From: Henricia sp. BOLD:AAB3569
Lineage: Eukaryota > Echinodermata > Asteroidea > Spinulosida > Echinasteridae
NCBI GenBank assembly: GCA_037783545.1
Contig: JBBELK010000447.1
Location: 30,812 to 94,811, forward strand
DNA: 64,000 bases
Direction: 5' to 3'
The notes below the pieces were generated by a model. The model did no database searches. It saw only the letters and a list, made by a program, of their open reading frames with translations, and was not told the DNA's origin. Position 1 is the first letter of the stretch. Each line of letters opens with the position of its first letter. Of this stretch, positions 45,691 to 57,366 are shown piece after piece. Made by a program: the position numbers and the translations under genes.

Positions 45691-46740
45691 AGTGGCTGTG
45701 GTTGGTCAGAAAACAGCGTTTTTACCATAAGATCGTGCATTTTATAGAAATAATTGCGCGCAAGAAAACAAATTGCACTTTTGACAGAATGTTCACTTTT
45801 ACATACAGGAATAATAATTAATTATTATTTTGTTTGTTATTAACTTCATTTAAGTATATATAGCCCAGTGAAAAGAATAAGTGACGTTTAAGTGCTTATC
45901 TGTAAGAACCACTTAATAATGAGTTGGTCCGCCGTCTTTTCAAATCACCCTAACGCATCTTTGCGCATTTTGTTTATCAAATTTTAAATGAGCTGCTGAT
46001 TTAAGTTCGCCTAAAATGCACTGCAAATTCAGCAAACAGGTGTTTTCACATGCAGGTGTTTTCAAACGGGTGTTTTCCCTCGTAAGTTGAGCACTAGTTT
46101 TAATTTGTTTGCACTTTGCACTTTGCACTTTGCATTATTGTTTTCATATGCATGTTGACGAGGTGTTGCAACCACATGTGTAACTGTATCCAGCGGCCAT
46201 TCGAGATGAAATCATCTTTATACTGTAGATGAAAATGCAATACCTCACCGTGCACAAGTCACCACCCAATCTCTGGAAGACAACAGGATTGAGCGGATGG
46301 AATGACCAGCTAGATCTTCCGACTGCAATCCTACAGATCCTCAAGCGGACAACCAATAAGAAAGTGAATGACCACCTTTTTTCAGTATTTGTAGCACATT
46401 GCACTGAGCCTGGGCCATCTTAAATCAGCAGCGCTTTCAAAATGCACTAAACAGTATGCGGAAGTGTCCTGAAGTGGTTTCAAAAGACGACAATATGCTC
46501 TTATTTTTTAAACAGTTTCTGGAGATAATCACAAACGTTGCTCACTCTTTTTACCGGGCTACCTAAATAAAGTTAAGACAATGAGGAAGAATACCCCAAA
46601 ACAATGAATACTTTTATTCCTGTATGTAAAAGTGAACATTCTGAAAAAGTGCAATTTTTGTTCTTGCACACGTACGGTTTCATAAAATGCATGATTTTAT
46701 AGTGAAAACGCTGTCTGTTGACCGACAACAACCACTCATT
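45691..46740. mobile_element. 1-kb inverted-repeat element in intron 3
   Basis: AGTGGCTGTGGTTGGTCAG near 45692 is mirrored approximately near 46720-46738. The arms continue through ATGCATTTTATRRAA and TGTTCACTTTTACATACAGG (45789; mirrored CCTGTATGTAAAAGTGAACA at 46619). The interior includes a 64-codon plus-strand open frame (46229-46423) of no recognised family. Exact ends uncertain. Confidence 0.6.
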
Positions 46741-46897
46741 GTGTGTGAATGAAAATGACTCCAATGGCTATAGGGATTCATGGTTTAACTTGACTTGGGA
46801 CTCGAAGGCAGTTCGACTTGACTTGCGACTCGAGCAGAGGGAGTCTTGTTACAACCCTGTAATAAGTAGTCCTTGTTATAACTCTTGTTTACTACAG

Positions 46898-47034
46898 GCA
46901 AGGACTATGCATTCACAGCTATCTCCATAGATGAAGACAGCGCTGATGCTCATAAATGGTTTAGTCTCCTCATCGGCTTAGCGACAGATTATGTTTCTAA
47001 CCAGGAGAAGCTCAAGCTAGGATATGCATTCAAG
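46898..47034 (+). CDS. RMDN3-like: RMDN3-like protein, coding exon 4
   Basis: Acceptor TTTACTACAG|GCAAGG; 137 nt encoding residues 203-248. DYAFTAISIDEDSADAHKWF aligns with the RMDN signature ...ALEKGDESADCHLWYAVL, followed by NQEKLKLGYAFK, matching the ...RIQSGFSFK end of that helix pair. Donor AAG|GTGAGA, phase 0. The last 93 nt of this exon and the first 28 nt of the intron are tandemly triplicated immediately downstream. Confidence 0.9.
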
Positions 47035-47282
47035 GTGAGAGCTGCTTAGCGTTTATTACAGTGCTGATGCTCATAAATGGTTTAGTCGCCTCATCGGCTT
47101 AGCAACAGATTATGTTTCTAATCAGGAGAAGCTCAAGCTAGGATACACATTCAAGGTGAGAGCTGCTTAGCGTTTATTACGGTGCTGATGCTCATAAATG
47201 GATTAGTCTCCTGATCGGCTTAGCAACAGATTATGTTTCTAATCAGGAGAAGCTCAAGCTAGGATATATATTCAAGGTAGGT
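46942..47282 (+). repeat. Tandem triplication of exon-4 end and donor (121-bp unit)
   Basis: GCTGATGCTCATAAATGG starts at 46942, 47063 and 47184, a period of exactly 121 bp. Each unit has 93 nt of exon 4 and 28 nt of intron (GTGAGAGCTGCTTAGCG...). Copy 2 is preceded by TTATTACAG, an acceptor-like AG, and followed by GTGAGA. It could be used as a 94-nt exon (47062-47155), which would place TGA as its second codon. Copy 3 has ACGG instead of ACAG and the donor GTAGGT. Reading through copy 1 also meets TAG after GTGAGAGCTGCT. Confidence 0.9.
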
Positions 47283-48435
47283 GGTGATGTTTTCAACAGA
47301 GTTTTTAACTTTTTATAGTGTTATTATAGTGTTGTATAGTACACGTTAATTGTTTGTAATTAGAACTTTGTTAATGAGCAGTCAAACAAAATTCTACTGG
47401 ATTATGTGATGTTTTATATGATTCATGTAGCAAATAAATGAATAAATAAAATGACAAATAAAAATGAAAATCATCAAGGCACTCTTTCATCAAAGATGTT
47501 GGTATAGAATCTAGTGATACATACATGTACATGTATCACTAGATCCTATACCAACATCTAGTGATACATACATGTACATGTATCACTAGATGTTGGTATA
47601 TCTAGTGATACATACATGTATCTTTGATGGCAGATCCTTGATTATCTTTGCAATGTCGGCTAAGGACAATAAGGTGGAGAAAGAATTTAAACTCGCACCA
47701 ATCCTCGATCTGTACAGATATTGGCCTACTGCACAGTGGTTTAAAAGCCAGTACCACCCAGACATGACAAAATACCACAAACTTACTTCAATATACCTTC
47801 GATGTAGTCACTTTGCACACCCATTCAACCTATTTGCAATCTAAAACAGCTCATTACCCAGCCGCAAAACCTCCAAGAGGCTCTAAAACGCACGCAGTTC
47901 ACGAAAGCTAAAGCGCCTTCTATTGACGATTACTTTGACATTGTTTGAAGTTATGCCCATTTCAAACTCCCGTTGAGCCGATGCCGAATTCTGGCGGTTC
48001 GTTTGAAGTGTTCTCTGGAGTGTTTATTAAAAACGCATATTTAAATCATATTTTGTTTATTTTGGGACGTTCATATTGTATTCCTTTCATATGAACATCA
48101 ACCTCGGAAGCCACTGAAGTAGATGACAAAATAGAGCGCCTTTACCACAATCGGTGATAAAGTGTCCATTCGGTTTTTCTCATGAGACTTTGGCAAAACT
48201 AGAAATGCCTCAGCTAATACACATGTAGTTCATCAAGATGCTTTTTCCTGATGAACTGCCTTTATTTTTTCAGCTCTTTTTCCCCCACTTATATCCCTCA
48301 CAATTCAAATTTGTCGTGCGACCTTTTCCCCTCGAATAATCTCTCTCGCAATCCCACGTAACTTGGTTTTTGCCGTCCAACCTGTTTTTCTACATACTTT
48401 TAATTATCATACAACATTATTCATAACCCACATCC
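47283..48435. other. Intron 4, first part
   Basis: Holds a nested palindrome block (47497-47625) and otherwise unassigned intronic sequence. The open frame at 47590-47844 is not recognised as part of any gene. Confidence 0.4.
47497..47625. repeat. Nested palindromes, ATGTTGGTATA / TCTAGTGATACATACATGTA
   Basis: TCTAGTGATACATACATGTA and its mirror TACATGTATCACTAGA occur alternately, framed by ATGTTGGTATA and TATACCAACAT. Single strands could form stacked hairpins. Probably a local inverted amplification of a 50-bp sequence. Confidence 0.75.
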
Positions 48436-48664
48436 CAGGGCTCGAAATACCCACCGGACCGGTGGACCGAGGCCAGTAATTTAAGCCTCGGTCTAGTGCT
48501 TTCTCTACCGTACTAGACCAGTGGTCCAGTGCATTTTTAAACTAACGAACAGTAAATCCACGTTCCTTGTGGCTTTGGTCTTGTAAAAATAGCATCGGTC
48601 CAGTAAATGATGTAAGCTACTAACCCTGTGGTCTAGCAGATTTTTTCATGAAATTCGAGCCCTG
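48436..48664. mobile_element. hAT-like MITE with CAGGGCTCGAAAT ends
   Basis: CAGGGCTCGAAAT at 48436 is mirrored by ATTCGAGCCCTG ending at 48664, with subterminal ACCGGACCGGTGGACCG words. CAGGG-starting ends are typical of hAT non-autonomous elements. Flanks share CATCC but a full 8-bp duplication is not preserved. Confidence 0.65.
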
Positions 48665-49199
48665 CATCCCCTTTCATCGGAAACCTGACGAGAAGTTCAC
48701 ACAATGGACCTCGCAGAGCCACGATGTTGCTCACTGTTGACAACTATCGTCAATAGAGGGCGCTATTCATTTACTATGCGATAGCTGTAGGGAGCAATGT
48801 GGGCCGTAGACGTCTTTGAAAAGGTCGATTTGTTTCGCTCAAAGAGACTTTGCGCTCATTTTGCGGCGGATTACTTTTGTAGCCTTGTAACCAAAGTAAA
48901 AATTTTTGATAAGAGTGGAAAGTTTTGCCCTGGCCGTTTATGGCCGATTGTAAAAATATCTGACTGAACACATTTTGCCTGTTTTTCATATTTTTCAAAA
49001 CTTCTCGATAAGCTATCACTGCTTCGTTTGCCACTTTACTAATAATTATTTAAAACAATCATTATGGAAAGAGCATTTCAAGGACTAAAATATAATGCAT
49101 AGAACATTTTTAAAAACTGTTGTTCTATTCGGCAAAATATGAGATTTAGTTCAGTTGACTGGACGTTTTAATTACTCGGCTTATTCTCATAGTGTTACA
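48665..49199. other. Intron 4, unassigned
   Basis: A minus-strand open frame (49034-48774, 86 codons) has a helical composition but no family I recognise. I treat it as unproven. Confidence 0.3.
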
Positions 49200-50465
49200 T
49201 TAAGGCTACAAATAGGCAATTTTTCGGGGCTCAAAAAAGCTTTTTTGCCCCAAATCTATTTTTTCAGATACAACTGACTTGTTATAAGTCAAAAAACTGC
49301 AAACCAAAATCGGCCGAAATGTCTGGGTCTTAAACCACTGTGTACTGTGTGATACATCCTGATTCTGTCTGAGATCCTCAAAATTACTGGTGAAAAAGTT
49401 TACAAACCTTTCAGCCACATCCTGTTGATGGTAGCACCCTGGCTGCTGATCCATATGACATCCTTTTGACCGTTCGGAATAGCTGCCGGGAATCAAGCCA
49501 GCTCCTCCTTGTGGTATTTGGTCTTAGCATTATTGAGATGCTGACAGCTATCCCTGTAACCCTGGTGATCACTTTCCAAACAAGATTCCATCCACTTCCT
49601 TTCACACTGCCGTTTGAAACGCTTGGCATCTCGCAGGTGGTTGGAGTACCACGGATTGTGTGGACGGAGTGTGACGGTACGTTGGACTTCATGAGTATGT
49701 TTGTCAAGGTTGTACCTTGAAGTCATTCACGTTGATGTGCTTAAGTCGTCTGAATACAGTGGTTATTATTGATGAGCTGGGTTTGGACAGTTTGATCTTC
49801 ATGATGATAGCTGCATGATAAGATGGATACAATTTTCTCCATATTCCTTGCAACAACCAAGTCCAGTATGTGGCCAAGCCGGTGTGTAGGGCCGACAACT
49901 AGTTGAAACAGGTCAGCAGATGTCAATAAGTCTACGAATCTGCGAGGTTTACTTTCATCAGGCTTGTCGACATGTACATGGGTCTTTCCACGCTAATGGG
50001 CCTATTTGAAAAATAAGTCAATAATTCCTTTCAGATGTCTTCAGTTTATATCAAACTTAAAGAAATTTCCTTGTACTGTTCCCAGGAGATAACTTTTGCC
50101 AAAAAATGTAAGAAAATATGCTGCCACAACATACATTTTTGTAAAGCTTGTGTACAAATTTTGCATGTAACGGTGGATAGACAAAATTGTGACATGTATA
50201 TCACACAGATACCACCACCTATCTCTATTGACCCGAGGAATATGATGTACATGTATTTTGAAATCAGGGAGTGCATTTCCCAAGTCAGCCAGAACCTTAT
50301 TATCACGATCATCACCCTTTAGCCACGTTTCAGTAATGGCCAACAAGTCTAACTTGGCCGTGACGATCACATCAATGATGGAAGTAGAACAGTTCTTCTT
50401 CTTCTTCTTCATCGATTGGCATTCCACAGACCGAAGGTTGCAAAAAATGACAGTATTTGTCACTG
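49200..50465 (-). pseudogene. LINE fragment, endonuclease to pre-RT region
   Basis: Minus-strand remains of a CR1/L2-like non-LTR retrotransposon. An apurinic-type endonuclease start with CNLRSVECQS and LDLLAITETWL (about 50440-50330) is followed, after unrelated sequence (about 50250-49990), by FQLVVGPTHRLGHILDLVVA (about 49895-49835), then VTLRPHNPWYSNHLRDAKRF (about 49680-49600) and the pre-RT words AERFVNFFTSNFEDLR (about 49415-49370). The reverse transcriptase domain is missing and frame changes are present, so it is dead. It lies antisense in RMDN intron 4. Confidence 0.8.
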
Positions 50466-51149
50466 GTTAGCCAATGGTTGACGCCGAGTGATAACAGGAT
50501 GTATCTTATGTTTAACATGCCTACCCCCCACAACTGCCTTTCCTAGAATTACAAATCAATTTCATTACTATGCTATTTTACACAAATACAAAGTAACTGG
50601 TATAATACAAAAAGTGCTGGAAACAATGAGCTACACATGTAATACGGACCAAGCTAATGCAAACAAGTGCTAATACAAACCAAATTTTGATTTTAGAACT
50701 ACCTTTAACTGTGAACCATGTGGTTTTTCTGAGGCATAAACACGGCCACAATAAATGTGAAGTGGTAGTTTTCCCACAAGCTTTGACATACTTGTAAGGG
50801 GCAGGTCACTCCGGCCTTGATATTGTCTGAATTTAAAAGAGCACTGAGGCCAACTGGAGGGGCACCATGACCAACTTTGTTCCAAATGTGTACTGGTTAT
50901 TAGTGTATACAAGCCTCATGAAATATAAGAGGACAGGGCATGCTGGCCAAATTGGCTTCAGAAAGTGTACATCTTGAAGAGGCATCGGAGGCAATTTACA
51001 GTTACAGTAGCAGGGAATGGGGCCAATGGCCTTACTGACCTTGGTTTGAGGCCTCTTCCCAGTACAACTGTGTACACGAAAAATGCTATTTCATACAATA
51101 TCTGTGACGTCAAAGTGCCGATTCCGTACAAAATATCCAGTATTCATAG
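50466..51149. other. Intron 4, last part, unassigned
   Basis: No exon or repeat recognised beyond GGCC/ATGTGG scattered words. Confidence 0.35.
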
Positions 51150-51345
51150 TCTCTAATGGCCGAGTGGTCTAGTGCGTCGAACTTAAGTTCCTGTGCTAGT
51201 ACTAGAATGTAGGTTCGATTCCTGGCCGTGACGGGTTGTGGCACCTGTGCCCTTGAGCAAGGCACTCAACCACACTTGCTCCCATTCCTGTAATTGGCGG
51301 TCCCTCCGCTGTTGGATGTGGTATATAAATAAATAATAACCCAAC
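51150..51345 (+). mobile_element. tRNA-headed SINE
   Basis: TGGCCGAGTGGTCTAGTG (box A, Ser/Leu-tRNA-like) and GGTTCGATTCC (box B) are followed by the conserved core GCCCTTGAGCAAGGCACTCA and CCACACTTGCTCC, then a TATAAATAAATAATAA tail. The same core is found inverted at 25925-26105. It ends about 60 bp before the exon-5 acceptor. Confidence 0.8.
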
Positions 51346-51403
51346 AGTAAACAATTCAAAACCTTGTTTAGACCAAGATGTTGTATTTTTATCGCGTAAA
51401 CAG

Positions 51404-51481
51404 GAACACATGTTGAAAGCACTGGAGCTGAGACCCAGTGACCCCTACTTGTACAACTACTATGGAAGATACATATATGAG
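51404..51481 (+). CDS. RMDN3-like: RMDN3-like protein, coding exon 5
   Basis: Acceptor GTAAACAG|GAACAC; 78 nt in phase 0 encoding residues 249-274 (EHMLKALELRPSDPYLYNYY...). This is the TPR-like helix pair corresponding to [21 protein letters not shown] in RMDN3. Donor GAG|GTATGG. Confidence 0.92.
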
Positions 51482-52219
51482 GTATGGTTTATATTTTACA
51501 TTCATAAATAGTACACCTTGCGATTTTTCTCTCATTCCAAGTTTGGTTGTTTCATAAATACCCAAGACAGTTCACCCATTCCTATTGGTTGGGAGGCTGG
51601 GAGCACGTCTTGTGGCCGGTCTTAAAGGGGCAATCAGAGTTTATTTTCTGGGTCTGTCCACAGAATTGGACCCATTTGACCAGTGTAGATAAGAAAAAAA
51701 ACAAATAAGTAAATATAACATGAAGTATTTGAAGCATGTTGTCCCATTTTGCTCCTTTACATTCTGTATCACCTACATTGTATTTTCTCCAATGACCAAA
51801 AATAAGCCATTTATTCTGAAATTCTAAGAAATTACGGGGGTTTCTTAAAGACATTGGGCCGTAACTACGAAAGGTGTTTTTCTGTTGTATGCGTTCAAAT
51901 CAAAACATGCGCTTAACTTAAGTCAACCACTACGAAGTTTCATTGTTACACGCGTACAAAATAAATAATACGTCACATTAAACGCCCGTCTTTAACGAAC
52001 AATGAAAATTCTTAAACATGGGTATGAGGTAGTTTTGCAGGCATTTAGCGCCATTTCAAACCAAGCAGTAGACGAGGAAACTAGGTATGGACGCGCGGCA
52101 GATACTGGAACTTACCCAAGAAGAGGGCAGTGAAATTGAAAATAAGGATCGAAGAGGTACGCCGCGAGTAGAGACAGGAGCAATGCTTTAGAGGAGTATG
52201 ATGACGTCAGTTTTATTAA

Positions 52220-52351
52220 AGGCACAGGCTCGTCAGCAATGCGCGCCCGCCAAATTCGTGCTCGAAACACGCAGCTCCATGCCTTTGCTATGGAGCTGCG
52301 TATTGCGTGGCACACATTTGGCGGGCGCGCATTGCTGACGAGCCTGTGCCT
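52220..52351. mobile_element. TTAA-flanked hairpin MITE
   Basis: AGGCACAGGCTCGTCAGCAA at 52220 is mirrored by TTGCTGACGAGCCTGTGCCT ending at 52351, with TTAA directly on both sides. Second copy of the 29664-29794 family. TTAA targets suit piggyBac or Kolobok-type elements. Confidence 0.85.
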
Positions 52352-53696
52352 TTAAACGCTTCCGACTTACCAAAGACACATTCAGTGAGTTGCTGCGGTT
52401 TTTAAGACTGGAAAAACTACATGTACATGTAGAACATCCAACACAATCCTCTTCCATCTGTGCTACAGCTACAATCCTGGACAAAATAGTTGGGACAGTT
52501 GAAGTGTGTACTCCCGCTCCCCCGTTCAATGTTGACACCGACTGCTGCAGATTTCGGTGGCGCACACCCCAGCGACCCATCATTGTGCGGGGGAGCAGGG
52601 GTAGCGCGGGGTTTAGCTCGGGTAGCGCGGGGTTTAGCTGGGGTGACCCAAGCTATTTTGCTAAGATTGTAGCTTGTGCTGTGCGTTTCTTTGCATGTGG
52701 GTCATTCCACATAATTGTGGGTTAGTTGTTTAGCATTCCTCAGCAAGTCTTTGGTCAAGCTGTGCATCATGTTTCAGCTTCGATTTGCACAATTAGAGGA
52801 GCGCAGTGTTCTCCAACATGTAAAACAGGCTTGGTGGCCCGCCATCCTTTCCGCGGCGCCCGCCATGCTTTAGAAGTCGCCGCCAAGCTTTAAAACCATG
52901 CCGCCAAGCTTTAAAATTGTTGACTTTACAAGACTTTACCCAGAGCAGACATAACTCAGAAACATTGAGTGCTTGATTTTCAAAGCTCATTATAAAATGA
53001 ACCTTTTGCCTACCTTACCTACATGTACGCGGTACGGTGTAGTGTATGTTAGGCCGGCGCAGCAGCGCTAGCCATCTAGCTACATGGAAGGGCGCCCTCT
53101 TTAGGCCGAGGTTCAACAATTTAGTTTTTAACCGGGGTTTTTACGAAATAGAAAGCTGAATAAGTAAAATCCACCGCACTGCTATTTTTATTCAAATGTA
53201 TCTATAGGTAATTCATAAAAATATAAAAAAATAACTTATAAAAATGTTGAATAAGGCTAAAAGAACCGCACATTTAAAATAGCCAGTCGAGAAGCGCAGC
53301 ATGGACTCGTGCAAGTCTAGTCGCCCAGCCATGTGACATGCAGCCATGCACAATCTAGCTTTACCTGCTTACCGTGTCTTGTGCGTGACGGTCCGGCGAT
53401 CGCAAAGCTCCGTTGATCGGCCGGCCGATGTCGTGAAGCCGTGGAAAACATGTTATTTGTTGGCTCGTCTTCGTTTCCGATGATCATGTTTTAATATTCT
53501 TTTAATTATCCACGTTCATAAAAAGGTACATACAGTGTAGGCCTACTTACCAGGTATTAAAAATTAAACTGTATTTTAGTCAAAACTAAATTTGACCGCC
53601 GGCAGTTTGCCGAGATGAAAAAAAAAGTTTTTTCTACCCCATTTTTGGGATACTTTTCCTTCCACATGCACGTGGATACACGTTTTCATGTATCAT
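52352..53696. other. Interior of intron-5 element
   Basis: A short direct repeat, GGGTAGCGCGGGGTTTAGCT, occurs at 52599 and 52620. The words GCCGCCAAGCTTTAAA/CCGCCATGCTTTAAA recur at 52862, 52889, 52908 and 53890. No gene recognised. Confidence 0.35.
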
Positions 53697-53875
53697 GTAT
53701 GTTTACATACATGTATGAACATGTATATATACATGTATTTTCATATATATTTACATGTGTATATATACATGTGTATATACATGTGCATATACATGTGCAT
53801 ATACATGTGCATATACATGTGCATATACATGTGCATATACATGTGCATATACATGTGTATATACATGTACAATCA
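53697..53875. repeat. ATACATGTGCAT microsatellite
   Basis: About nine near-perfect 12-bp units ATACATGTGCAT (53763-53860) are flanked by degenerate TATACATGTA units. The alternating purine-pyrimidine sequence is the only source of the open frames here. Confidence 0.9.
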
Positions 53876-54254
53876 TGTTCGGTACCCTGCCGCCATGCTT
53901 TAAATTTTAGAGTTGGAGAACACTGGGAGCGTGTTCAGATTTTTCCCGAAAATTGATTTTATTTTAACCTTTGAATCATATAAAATACCTTCCCAAAATA
54001 TTTTCCATGGGAAGAAAACAGAACATGTGCAATCTCCAATTTGGATGTGGAAACAGAAAGGTTGGTGTAGTCACTGCACCGCTTTATGGAACCAGATAAA
54101 TTAGTTTACAAACAATGGTAGTTTTTTGATGATATCCTTGAAAATATACGAATTGAGAACACGAAATTTCAAAATATGCTGAACGACATGGTATACACAA
54201 ATCTCAACACCCATAGGGAAAATCAGGGATTCAAAAATGTGATCAGCAGCCGAT

Positions 54255-54420
54255 TTTACTAATCCTTACGCACTGCGTAAGTTCACATGCGCAACCTTGA
54301 ATTGTGTAAGCCGCGCAACATTCCTGTTTATATACACGCAAGCCTATAATGGGCTTATGTCATTTTAAATAGTTGCGCAAGCTATGCAATTTTTCGTGAA
54401 ATTAGCTGCTGGTGACGCTC
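54255..54420. repeat. CGTAAG/GCGCAA repeat, second copy
   Basis: Matches 17050-17260 in the order TTACGCA, GTAAG, GCGCAA, ACGCAAGC-TAT-GGGCTT, TTGCGCAAGCT and TTTCGTGAAAT. Confidence 0.5.
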
Positions 54421-55099
54421 CTTTAAGACGCATTGTATGAGCTAACCCAAAACTCTGGATGCTGCAAGGTGGGTATACACCAATCCGTTAACTAAGGTCT
54501 CCTTCCCTGTACATCCGCCATACTGTAGCTGGGGGGCTTCCACTGAATGAACTGCATGCTTTTTTGCTGTTGCTGAAGCTGCATTTGTTTACTTCGAACA
54601 AGTTGCGCGTCTTTGTAGGGTTGTGTAGGCGAAGGCGGGCGCGTTCCAAAATGGCGTATTTGCACATGTTCGAAAGGGGTCAATACCATTGATTTTTATA
54701 CATACATGTACATACATACGGAGCTTAATGGTCAATACTGCAAGGATTGTATAGTGCAAAAATATTGGGTGACCGCCGTCCGACTGTCGGTTTAGGCGTG
54801 TACAGCGAAACAGCCTGGGCTGCGTTCGACTTACGCAAACGTTACCAACGTTCGCCACTGGCCACAGGTGCATTTGTGCACGCATCTATGGAACTTGGTA
54901 CAAGTTGTTGTGAACGTTGCAAAAGTTCGCGTACTTGGAACGCAGCCTAAGGCACGGACAATAAAACAGCTGTTTAAAATATTTTGTAATGAGCGCTTAA
55001 AGAAGTTGCTTAGTAATACGCGTACAAGTCAGTTTTATCCGCGACTAATCTCTAGACCCGCCATAAACACCCGTTAAACACTTTTCGTAGTTACTGGCC

Positions 55100-55795
55100 A
55101 TTATGTTCATAACATGGACTGTCTCAAGTGGATGGATCTAAAAAGGTAAGAGGGTTGTATTTTTACATTCATAGACTATCGACATTTCAATCGTCATTTT
55201 TGGCGAGGCCTAGTCTTCACACAGTACAAACTCTGATTACCCCTTTAAAGTAACATAAGATTAAGACCAGCTGGTCTAGTTTTAAGCACTTGTCTGGCTC
55301 TAGTCACTTTTAGAGTAGATGTAAAATGCAGTCATCTGAAAGCAACTTGGACTGAATGTGACAAATTTGGCCAAGGCGCACAACCCTATGAGCACTTAGA
55401 TTGTGGCATTCCGTGCACTGTTGCCATTATTACCGCTGCCATCAGGGAATCACCAGAATTGTTTTACTTCAATTACATGTACACAAAGTGCACAACCGTA
55501 TCAGCAGTTAGATTGTGGCACGTCTCCCCAAGTATTGCTCGAACCCACTACATATGTATAGTCATGTGCCAACATCAATTGACCATTATGAATCCTGTCG
55601 TTTATAAACAATATTAATATACTGCCTTCAAGTACAAATATATCAATGGCGTGTTAAAACTACACAAACACATTGGCACCAGTGGGGCTCGAACCACAAC
55701 GTATGCATGGCTGTGTACCCATTAGACCACACGTGCTCCCATAACGATCAGTAATGCTGCCCTACCCACACTCATACATGTTTTCTGATGATCAG
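55100..55795. other. Intron 5, last part
   Basis: Contains an inverted copy of the SINE-like repeat (GGCCAAGGCGCACAACCCTA at 55372; ACCGCTGCCATCAGGGAATC at 55432) and a minus-strand tRNA-like piece at 55690-55742. Nothing else seen. Confidence 0.4.
55688..55742 (-). other. tRNA-like SINE head
   Basis: On the minus strand: GGAGCACGTGTGGTCTAATG (A-box side) and TTGTGGTTCGAGCCCC (B-box side). It lacks a pairing acceptor stem and lies in a repeat, so a SINE remnant is more likely than a tRNA gene. Confidence 0.45.
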
Positions 55796-55948
55796 GTTGC
55801 AACGATAAGTTGGATTCTAAGGAAAGCCGCCGCGGCTCTTTACGGTGAACCGCCTTCAGGAACCATCGATGAGGCTCTGGAAAACTTCCTGAAAGCAGAA
55901 GAGTTACAACCGAAATTCTTCAGTACAAATGCACTCTATGTTGGAAAG
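55796..55948 (+). CDS. RMDN3-like: RMDN3-like protein, coding exon 6
   Basis: Acceptor TGATCAG|GTTGCA; 153 nt in phase 0 encoding residues 275-325. VATISWILRKAAAALYGEPP matches [20 protein letters not shown] of RMDN3, and IDEALENFLKAEELQPKFF matches VEDALQSFLKAEELQPGFS. Donor GGAAAG|GTAGGC. This is the strongest family match in the gene. Confidence 0.95.
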
Positions 55949-57362
55949 GTAGGCATTTTATTTGTTCTTCAAGCCTAGCGTACATTTACCTTGCAACTGG
56001 AAGCAACTCAACTGATCAGTTGCTGTCGATGTGTGCACACATGGTCAGACACACTTGTTTAACTGACACCAACCACCAACCAGTTGGAAGTATGCATAGG
56101 GGAGCGGGGGCCAGTTAGAACAATTTTCACAATATCGTCTATGAAACATTAACGGAATTTATTAAAGAAAAAACAGCTATTCCACTTTAAAGGCAGTATG
56201 TATACATGATTGGTATCTCGAAGAATCGAAAATTTTCACAGATTTACACATAACTTACACGATATAAACATGATGACGGCAGAAAACTTCCCCTGAAATA
56301 GTTTTGTCTGAAGTGCTATAGTTTTTGAGAAGTTAGTAAAACAATTAGTTTTCGTCTCATGAGACGAAAATTCCTTTCGCCCCAAAACCATTTCGCCCAA
56401 GTGCCATTTCGACACCAAACCACTTCGCCCAAGTGCCACTTCACCCCAAAAAAAAAAAAAATCACTTCGTCCAAAAACTACCTCGCCCAAATGCCACTTC
56501 TCCCCAAAACCAATTTGTGCATAGGCCGTGGTTCAGGGCTAAGTGGTTCAGGGTAAAGAGGTTTTGGGGCGAAATGACTGCAAACCCTTTTTTGACCGTT
56601 TCCTCAAAAGTTAGACGAAGTACGGAGCTGGTTTTTGCTCAGGTTGGTTTTAATCATGCATATCATCAATCACACAGGGGAATAAAACTATTTGACACAA
56701 TTTACCAATACATACTAAAAGCATAGGCCTACATATGTACAGTATACCGTATGTGGGCTACAAATGGAGTCTATAAAATGTTCGGCCTCGTTGATGGTTT
56801 CTCGTATTTTTGAGATACCAAACATAGTATACTGCCTTTAATGCAACATTTCTGAATAGTAGAAAATTACTCGGAAGGTTAAAAAAAAAATTCCTTTCTC
56901 ATTTCAATAGGATTGTAGCACATGTGCTGTGGAAAATATTGTGAATGGCTGTTGCTAATAGCAACATATGAGTGGCACCATTTCGTAAAAATAACTACAG
57001 CCATGGAAGAAATTATCAATGTTTCAACATACTCCATGTTCCAACTAGCGCCATGCTCCCCTACATTGATGAAACTGACCGCAACTACATGTAGTTGTCA
57101 GACAGAACATGAGCAACTTGTGGCAACTAAGATTTTTCCAGTTGCCAATAGTTGCAAGTGCGCGTACATCAATCTTTTTAAGCAACTGATCAGATGCTCC
57201 CAGTTGCCGTGAGTTGCTTCTAGTTGCCGGAAGCGTCAGTTACTACTAGTTGCTTCCAGTTGCAAGGTCGTATACGCTAGGGTTTAGTTTTGATGCACTA
57301 CATTTTGTACATACTAAAATGATTTAAAACATCATTGTGAGCTGCAAACTAGAGCAGAGAAC
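55949..57362. other. Intron 6, first part
   Basis: CACTTCGCCCAARTGCCA words repeat five times at 56380-56510, a degenerate minisatellite of about 33 bp. GTTGCNNNNAGTTGC words appear at 55995-56085 and 57110-57260 in opposite orientations, which may outline an element of about 1.3 kb starting CGTATACGCTAGG-like at its right end (57268-57285). No exon seen. Confidence 0.4.
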
Positions 57363-57366
57363 TTAA

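Larger units (their letters stand above)
51857..55099. mobile_element. 3.2-kb element with GGCCGTAACTACGAAA ends in intron 5
   Basis: GGGCCGTAACTACGAAAGGTG at 51856 is mirrored by ACACTTTTCGTAGTTACTGGCC ending at 55099. ATT flanks both sides, compatible with a 3-bp duplication. The interior contains a TTAA MITE (52220-52351), the ATACATGTGCAT microsatellite and a CGTAAG repeat. No transposase recognised. The ends pair only over about 22 bp, so the assignment is moderate. Confidence 0.45.

Noticed and set aside
48774-49034. 86-codon minus-strand gene
   Set aside because: The composition is plausible, but there is no family match, no partner exons and no splice or promoter signals; left as unassigned intron sequence.
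53615-53956. Ile/His/Val-repeat protein
   Set aside because: It is the translation of an ATACATGTGCAT microsatellite.
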